Assembly: GCA_045590755.1 (NCBI GenBank)
Contig: JAZNRP010000020.1
Coordinates: 8,045-72,044, forward strand
Length of the DNA: 64,000 nucleotides
Direction: 5' to 3'
From: SIG565 sp045590755
Lineage (GTDB): Bacteria > Bacillota > Clostridia > Oscillospirales > Acutalibacteraceae
This document shows positions 59,547-64,000 of this stretch, in pieces; within the stretch, counting starts at the first letter, position 1, and each line of letters starts with the position of its first letter. The notes beneath the pieces were generated by a model. It worked only from the letters and a program-made list of their open reading frames with translations, was not told the DNA's origin and did no database searches. Both the position numbers and the translations under genes were made by a program.

Positions 59547-60032
59547 CTATTCTTTAACGATTGCAAGACCAAGTAAATCAAGCACCGTTTCTTCCTTATC
59601 ACGCATTTTTACCTTCTGAAGGCCGCCATTTTCGTGGTCATAACCCAACAAATGCAGCACCGAATGAACTGTAAGGTAGGCTATTTCCCTTTCGGGTCCG
59701 TGACCATACAGCTCTGCTTGTTCGAAAGCCTTTTCGACACAAATCAGTACATCGCCAAGCATCATAGCTCCATTTTCGGGATTGATATCATATGTACCAT
59801 TCTCCCCTAATGGAAAAGATAACACATCAGTTGGAGAATCAATATCTCTGAACTCAAGATTAACTTCGTGAATTCTTTTTTTATCAACAATAGTTACATT
59901 AATTTCGGCGTCATCAGTAAAGCCTTCACACTTAAGTGTCGCGATACAGGCTTTTCTGATTAAAAAGCGTGTGCCCGACGGCAGTTTGACCGCTTTCTGA
60001 TTGTCGTTAATTATAACTTTTACCTTTCCCAT
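59547..60032 (-). CDS. ybeY: Endoribonuclease YbeY
   Basis: YbeY is a zinc-dependent RNase for rRNA processing. The metal-binding motif is HSVLHLLGYDH. The ATG at 60032 with GGAAAGG upstream gives 161 residues and starts directly after the phoH stop; a longer frame back to 60104 would overlap phoH by 70 bases and adds a Lys-rich tail not typical of the family. Confidence 0.95.
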   Translation of the reverse strand: MGKVKVIINDNQKAVKLPSGTRFLIRKACIATLKCEGFTDDAEINVTIVDKKRIHEVNLEFRDIDSPTDVLSFPLGENGTYDINPENGAMMLGDVLICVEKAFEQAELYGHGPEREIAYLTVHSVLHLLGYDHENGGLQKVKMRDKEETVLDLLGLAIVKE

Positions 60033-60033
60033 T

Positions 60034-61002
60034 TTACTTTTCCTTTCCGTTGCTTTTTTCATAGGCATCGATAATTTTTTGCACCAATTTATGTCTGACA
60101 ACATCGCGGCTTGTCAAGCGAATTACCGCAATATCGGCGATATTTTTCAGTACACTGATTGCCGTTTTGAGTCCCGATGATTTACCCTTAGGTAAGTCAA
60201 TCTGGGTTATATCGCCGGTTACCACAATTTTTGAATTATTGCCAAGACGCGTTAAAAACATCTTCATCTGCTCGTTTGTGGTGTTCTGCGCTTCGTCAAG
60301 AATTATAAAACTGTCATCAAGCGTTCTGCCGCGCATATATGCCAAGGGTGCTACTTCGATAGCTCCGCGTTCCTGACATTTAGCAAACATTTCAGAACCC
60401 AACATATCAAAAAGTGCATCGTAAAGCGGTTTCAAATATGGGTCAACCTTCTGTTGTAAATCCCCCGGTAAAAATCCAAGACTTTCCCCTGCTTCAACTG
60501 CAGGACGAGTAAGTACAATTTTATTAACATGCTTTGAGCGGTAGGCGGTGACCGCCATAGCAACCGCAAGGTAGGTTTTACCAGTACCCGCTGGGCCAAC
60601 GCCAATTGTAATTGTATTCGCCTTAATAGCCTTTACATAGCGTTGTTGTCCAAGTGTTTTCGGCTTTACAGCGCGGCCGCTTTTTGTAACGGTAATACAT
60701 TCAATATCGGTAAGCGAATGTACGCTCTTCTCATTCCCATCATCAATAAGTCCCATAATATAATCAATGTTCTGATGTGTAATCTGCTCGCCTTTTTCTA
60801 TTAATGCAAGTAAAGAGTTAATTACCTTTATGGCAGAATTAACACCGAATTCATCACCTGAAATACTGATAACATCATTATGAGATGTTATATTTACACC
60901 GTAGTTATTCTCAATTAATTTTGTATTTTCATCAAAATTACCGAAAAGCGATGCTATATAGTTTATGTTGTTGATTTTAATGTTTCGTTCCGTACCCTTC
61001 AA
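60034..61002 (-). CDS. phoH: PhoH-like ATPase
   Basis: The 322-residue protein has an N-terminal KH-like RNA-binding segment (residues about 10-80) and a helicase-like ATPase domain with Walker A GPAGTGKTYLAVAMAV, RPAVEAGESLGFLPGD and the Walker B SFIILDEAQN, then VVTGDITQIDLP. It is the usual neighbour of ybeY. One base separates the two genes. Confidence 0.95.
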   Translation of the reverse strand: MKGTERNIKINNINYIASLFGNFDENTKLIENNYGVNITSHNDVISISGDEFGVNSAIKVINSLLALIEKGEQITHQNIDYIMGLIDDGNEKSVHSLTDIECITVTKSGRAVKPKTLGQQRYVKAIKANTITIGVGPAGTGKTYLAVAMAVTAYRSKHVNKIVLTRPAVEAGESLGFLPGDLQQKVDPYLKPLYDALFDMLGSEMFAKCQERGAIEVAPLAYMRGRTLDDSFIILDEAQNTTNEQMKMFLTRLGNNSKIVVTGDITQIDLPKGKSSGLKTAISVLKNIADIAVIRLTSRDVVRHKLVQKIIDAYEKSNGKEK

Positions 61003-61046
61003 GCTCCTTATTCTTTTTAAATTATTATAACATAATATAATCAGAA

Positions 61047-62204
61047 TTAAAATAACAATTTTTCCTTAAATCCTATATTTTTGATATACTTCACTGTAAA
61101 AACAGTAATTTTTTCATCTTCACTAACGAAATTTTCTGTGTTGACTAATTTATATTCTGTTATTCCCTTGTTTACAAGCTCGTTTTTAAACATTAACTCT
61201 GTTTCATTATTTATTTCACTATCGCTCTTATCGAAATAATAGGTATGAAATGGGTATACATCTAAACGGTATAGCGTAATTGGCATTTCCTTGCCGAATA
61301 AATATAGTGGGAATATTTTTTGCTCTGCATCGTGTTCACGAAGCTCACCGCCCAAATACAGTGGCAGTTTAATACCAAAAAAATCCAATGCAAATTTTGA
61401 ATAGCCGTTATTTATGTAATTCTTTGCAATTCCCCGTTTACTTACCGAAACACTGATTTTTTCTTCTACTTCTGCACTAACTACACCCGAAGCATTTGTA
61501 AAGTGCGATTGCCCTGCCATTTCCACAACGCCGCTAATGAGTAAATCGCCCTTTTGTACGGCGTCTCCGTTTTTAACCGCGGCAGTGCCTTTTTGCACCA
61601 AAATATTTTTAATCACACCGTTATAGTCCGATACAATGTTACAAAATGAAGATTCCATCCCACTGTTTTTAATTTCGCTTACATTAACCGTAATCGTAGA
61701 GCCTTCGATATTGATTGACGCCCACGCAAGAGAATCGCAGTTTAGTAATAGTTTGTCGCGCAGGTTATGTGAATTGATATTTTTTTTAAAAGCACCTTTT
61801 TTTAATCCCAACTCTTCACATACTGCCAAAATACTGTCTGTCGCCACATTATAATTTCCGACAACACTTATTTGCCACACAAAAAGGCTCAAGAAGTACA
61901 AAATAGCAAAATACAACACCATACCTACAAAAAATCCGTATCTCAAATGATATTGTGCAAGCACAAAGGGTAATCCGTGTCTCGTGATAACAGAAGCCTT
62001 AATGCCGGTTTTTCGCCTGATTTTCCGCACTTTTTTAAAGTCATTAACTTTAATACTGACATAGATTTTATCTTCAGTTTTAGAAATATTCCAGACATTA
62101 ATTTTATTTATTGCAAACAAGTTTAACATACGCTCGTTAAATTCGCCTGTAATTTCAATATCTAAATAACCTAAAATTAAGCGTAAGAGTTTAATAATTA
62201 TCAT
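61047..62204 (-). CDS. yqfD: Sporulation protein YqfD
   Basis: The protein has a short N-terminal region, a hydrophobic span (about 80-110) and a large extracellular part with the YqfD family blocks (WQISVVGNYNV, KAVLVQKGTAAVKNGDAVQKGDLLISG-type segment shortened here as QKGTAAVKNGDAVQKGD). In Bacillus YqfD is a sigma-E-dependent sporulation protein. I start at the ATG at 62204, right after the yqfC stop, giving 385 residues; a TTG at 62219 overlaps yqfC. Function is otherwise unknown. Confidence 0.88.
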   Translation of the reverse strand: MIIIKLLRLILGYLDIEITGEFNERMLNLFAINKINVWNISKTEDKIYVSIKVNDFKKVRKIRRKTGIKASVITRHGLPFVLAQYHLRYGFFVGMVLYFAILYFLSLFVWQISVVGNYNVATDSILAVCEELGLKKGAFKKNINSHNLRDKLLLNCDSLAWASINIEGSTITVNVSEIKNSGMESSFCNIVSDYNGVIKNILVQKGTAAVKNGDAVQKGDLLISGVVEMAGQSHFTNASGVVSAEVEEKISVSVSKRGIAKNYINNGYSKFALDFFGIKLPLYLGGELREHDAEQKIFPLYLFGKEMPITLYRLDVYPFHTYYFDKSDSEINNETELMFKNELVNKGITEYKLVNTENFVSEDEKITVFTVKYIKNIGFKEKLLF

Positions 62205-62205
62205 A

Positions 62206-62502
62206 TTAACAGAACTCAACGGTAATTATTTCACCCGATACCTTAACTTCATCACTATCAAGCAAAATTATGTTTAAATTATTACCGCTAATTCCCAGAT
62301 ACCCCTTTCCGAGATTCAATTTAACAAATGTTTCATTATATTCTATTATACTTTTGCAGCCTTCGATTTTTACCGAACGATTACCCGATAAAATAATATT
62401 GGGCAATAATCCGCCTGTTTGCTCGTCTAAATCTTCCGTAAATTTGAAAAAATTAATTTTTTCCTTTCGTTTTTTCATATCAACTTTAAATTTTTTTATC
62501 AT
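62206..62502 (-). CDS. yqfC: Sporulation protein YqfC
   Basis: The 98-residue protein matches YqfC: Lys-rich N-terminus, NIILSGNRSVKIEGCKSIIEYN, then YLGISGNNL and the strand LKVSGEII-type end. It pairs with yqfD as in Bacillus, where both are sigma-E-dependent. AGGTGG lies 9 bases before the ATG. It is divergent from ylbJ over 73 bases. Confidence 0.88.
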   Translation of the reverse strand: MIKKFKVDMKKRKEKINFFKFTEDLDEQTGGLLPNIILSGNRSVKIEGCKSIIEYNETFVKLNLGKGYLGISGNNLNIILLDSDEVKVSGEIITVEFC

Positions 62503-62575
62503 TGTTTAACCACCTACAAACATACTTATTTAAAAATATGATTTATTTATCTACTTAATTCTATGTGGTGACAAA

Positions 62576-63598
62576 ATGAACTCGAAAAAAAGAATTATTG
62601 ATATATTCGGATTGCTTTTAACCCTTCTGGTAATTATGTTTCTGTTAATATGGCCCGAAAAAATCTCAAACGGCATAGCCTACGGCATTTTGATTTGCGG
62701 AAATGTTTTAATACCGACTTTATTTCCCTTTACGGTACTTTCCTTAATACTTACCGAAAGCAATGTTATAAAAAAATTTGGCAATAGCTCCTTTTTGTTT
62801 GCATTATCGGTTATTTTTTTGTCTGCTATAGGTGGCTACCCTATTGGCGCTAAAATTATCGCAGAATCGGAAGACAACGGACTAATTTCCAAAGACTTTG
62901 CGAATAAGTTAATTTTAGTATCAATAAACGCCGGTCCTGCATTTGTTATCACCGCCGTAGGTAAAAAAATATTAGGCAGCGAAAAATTAGGTATTTTGCT
63001 TTTTGTTGCCCACATACTATCAACAATAATTTTGTTTTTTGTTTTAAGGCCTTACAAAAATCAAGAGGTTAAACACAGTGAAAATTTTAGTTTACCGTTT
63101 TCTGATTGTTTTGTTAATGCCGTTGCAAAATCATCGGCGGCGATGATTGGTATATGCAGTTATGTAATTCTGTTTTCGGGAATTATTAATTTAATAACAG
63201 AACTCAAATTAAACGGAAAAACTATTATAAGCATTCTCGAAATTACAAATGCTGTAATTAACAACAATAACATATACACAATTTCTTTTTACTTAGGGTT
63301 TTCTGGTCTTTGCATTATAATGCAGGTTTTATCAATCGGAAAAAATTTCATTAAGAAACCACTGAAAATCATAATTTTTCGCATAATTCACGGGATTTTA
63401 TCAATAATTAACTTAAAGGTTTTGCTTACCGTTTTTCCGCAAAGTACGGATGTATTATCAAACGGAATTAAATTTACCTATAAAACCGTAACACAAACAA
63501 CGCTTTTCAGTCTTTTGCTTATAGCTTTATCGGTTATGTTTATATATTCCTTGCAAAAAAAGAAATACTGCGGAAAAATTAATCTTGATATTTGGTAA
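62576..63598 (+). CDS. ylbJ: Sporulation integral membrane protein YlbJ
   Basis: The 340-residue protein has about eight hydrophobic spans and the YlbJ motifs LIPTLFPFTVL, IGGYPIGAKI (the nucleoside-recognition-like gate) and a repeat-related C-terminal half. In Bacillus ylbJ is needed for spore cortex or coat formation under sigma-E. Its start at 62576 has GTGGTG a few bases upstream. It shares its 73-base upstream region with yqfC on the other strand. Confidence 0.9.
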   Translation: MNSKKRIIDIFGLLLTLLVIMFLLIWPEKISNGIAYGILICGNVLIPTLFPFTVLSLILTESNVIKKFGNSSFLFALSVIFLSAIGGYPIGAKIIAESEDNGLISKDFANKLILVSINAGPAFVITAVGKKILGSEKLGILLFVAHILSTIILFFVLRPYKNQEVKHSENFSLPFSDCFVNAVAKSSAAMIGICSYVILFSGIINLITELKLNGKTIISILEITNAVINNNNIYTISFYLGFSGLCIIMQVLSIGKNFIKKPLKIIIFRIIHGILSIINLKVLLTVFPQSTDVLSNGIKFTYKTVTQTTLFSLLLIALSVMFIYSLQKKKYCGKINLDIW

Positions 63599-63615
63599 AA
63601 ATTTAAATATTTCTA

Positions 63616-63643
63616 TTGACAAAAACGATAATTGTGATATAAT
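63616..63643 (+). promoter_or_regulatory. Promoter of tRNA-His
   Basis: TTGACA (63616-63621) and TATAAT (63638-63643) are 16 bases apart, with TGA before the -10. An 8-bp perfect inverted repeat CGATAATT / AATTATCG (63626-63648) surrounds the -10. Confidence 0.85.
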
Positions 63644-63656
63644 TATCGTTGCATGC

Positions 63657-63734
63657 GGTGGATGTAGCTTAGTTGGTTAAAGCGCCAGTTTGTGGCACTG
63701 GAGACCGTGGGTTCGAGTCCCATCTTCCACCCCA
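63657..63734 (+). tRNA. tRNA-His (anticodon GTG)
   Basis: Anticodon loop TTGTGGC with stem CCAGT/ACTGG, D stem GCTT/AAGC, T arm GTGGG around TTCGAGT. An encoded G at -1 (63657) pairs with C73, the histidine identity pair. The acceptor has one T-T mismatch (6-67). CCA is encoded. Confidence 0.95.
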
Positions 63735-63738
63735 GTCG

Positions 63739-63782
63739 AGAGCCTCGACACGCAAACACGTAATTGAGGCTCTTCTTTTTTT
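63739..63782 (+). terminator. Terminator of tRNA-His
   Basis: AGAGCCTC / GAGGCTCT, an 8-bp stem with a long loop, followed by a T-run from 63776. Confidence 0.75.
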
Positions 63783-63827
63783 ATAATTTTATGCCTCGTG
63801 CCTAAACCTTATAAAAATAACCGCACA

Positions 63828-63865
63828 CAAAAAAAGGCTTTGGCGAAAACTCGTCCAAAGCCTTT
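63828..63865 (-). terminator. Strong hairpin with minus-strand U-tract
   Basis: AAAGGCTTTGG / CCAAAGCCTTT, a perfect 11-bp stem (63833-63843 with 63855-63865) plus CGA/TCG. The A-run before it gives seven U on the minus strand, so it would terminate a transcript coming from the right of the window, antisense to tRNA-Gln. On the plus strand it lacks a T-run. Confidence 0.6.
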
Positions 63866-63891
63866 ATCTAAATTAAATATCAATTAAATAT

Positions 63892-63966
63892 TGGGGTGTC
63901 GTCAAGCGGTAAGACACAGCACTTTGACTGCTGCATTCGTAGGTTCGAATCCTGCCACCCCAGCCA
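63892..63966 (+). tRNA. tRNA-Gln (anticodon TTG)
   Basis: Acceptor TGGGGTG pairs with CACCCCA, anticodon loop CTTTGAC (TTG) with stem CAGCA/TGCTG, T arm around TTCGAAT, discriminator G73 and encoded CCA. No clear -35/-10 precedes it. Confidence 0.96.
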
Positions 63967-64000
63967 TTCGGGGTGTTCTTATAGTTAACGAAATGTTAAT

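Noticed and set aside
1..64000. CRISPR arrays, insertion sequences or prophage remnants
   Set aside because: I saw no regularly spaced repeats, transposase motifs or phage structural genes; the two tyrosine recombinases look like housekeeping Xer-type enzymes.

Overview
The window looks like a stretch of core chromosome from a low-GC, endospore-forming member of the Clostridia, probably of the Ruminococcaceae/Oscillospirales type. Reasons: AT-rich DNA with purine-rich Shine-Dalgarno sites and frequent TTG/GTG starts; sporulation genes (spoIIGA-sigE, spoIVA, spoIIM, yqfC-yqfD, ylbJ, a BofC-like protein, a SigH-like factor); Firmicutes gene orders (argR-recN, phoH-ybeY-era-yqzL-recO); and a full murein/Clp/RuvABC/ECF housekeeping set. 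I see no phage, insertion sequence, CRISPR array or rRNA. This assignment is inference from gene content, not from any search.

Layout. 0-4.2 kb (+): nadK (cut by the left edge), argR, recN, tyrS. 4.2-5.8 kb: an XRE regulator, tRNA-Thr, a DUF4364 protein and a BofC-like protein. 5.8-9.9 kb: class A penicillin-binding protein and phosphoglucomutase, convergent on a shared terminator. 10-14.6 kb (+): SigH-like sigma factor, a structured tRNA-like leader with a small four-CxxC zinc-ribbon protein, and a two-component system overlapping an HtrA-type protease. 14.6-16.2 kb: spoIIGA-sigE. 16.2-17.8 kb (-): mgtE behind a small upstream ORF. 17.9-22.1 kb (+): lysC-lysA, then spoIVA. 22-23.4 kb: a tyrosine recombinase and a non-coding stretch. 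23.4-29.2 kb (-): guanine riboswitch, xpt and a BMP-type nucleoside ABC transporter. 29.2-37.5 kb (-): an aromatic amino acid operon (aminotransferase, pheA, aroB, fused aroE-aroK, aroA, tyrA, DAHP synthase) ending in a YwlG-family gene. 37.5 kb: tRNA-Gly. 37.7-48.3 kb (-): one compact run ruvC-ruvA-ruvB-methyltransferase-ecfA1-ecfA2-ecfT-truA-DUF5711-cvpA-clp. 48.5-52.5 kb (+): potABCD behind a structured leader. 52.5-54.1 kb (-): spoIIM-xerD. 54.5-55.3 kb: an SDR (FabG-like). 55.3-62.5 kb (-): yqfC-yqfD-phoH-ybeY-era-yqzL-recO-mutS2. 62.6-64 kb (+): ylbJ, tRNA-His, tRNA-Gln.

How it works together. The aromatic cluster encodes most steps from erythrose-4-phosphate plus PEP to phenylalanine and tyrosine; 3-dehydroquinate dehydratase and chorismate synthase must lie elsewhere. 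Guanine sensing is coupled to xanthine salvage and probably to nucleoside uptake. The mother-cell sporulation programme is represented by its sigma factor (sigE with its processing protease) and several genes whose homologues are SigE targets in Bacillus.

The most interesting material is non-coding. (1) The potABCD leader has nested helices and a long pseudoknot-type pairing that would bury the potA Shine-Dalgarno site. (2) mgtE is preceded by a well-formed 26-codon upstream ORF whose first and last codons can base-pair. (3) A consensus promoter upstream of spoIIM would start a ~58-nt RNA with alternative pairings and a U-tract. (4) A tRNA-like but anticodon-arm-less leader precedes the zinc-ribbon gene. 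(5) An intrinsic terminator abuts the spoIVA start codon and contains its ribosome-binding site. (6) The spoIIG-type promoter keeps the abnormally long -35/-10 spacing and a near-consensus Spo0A box.
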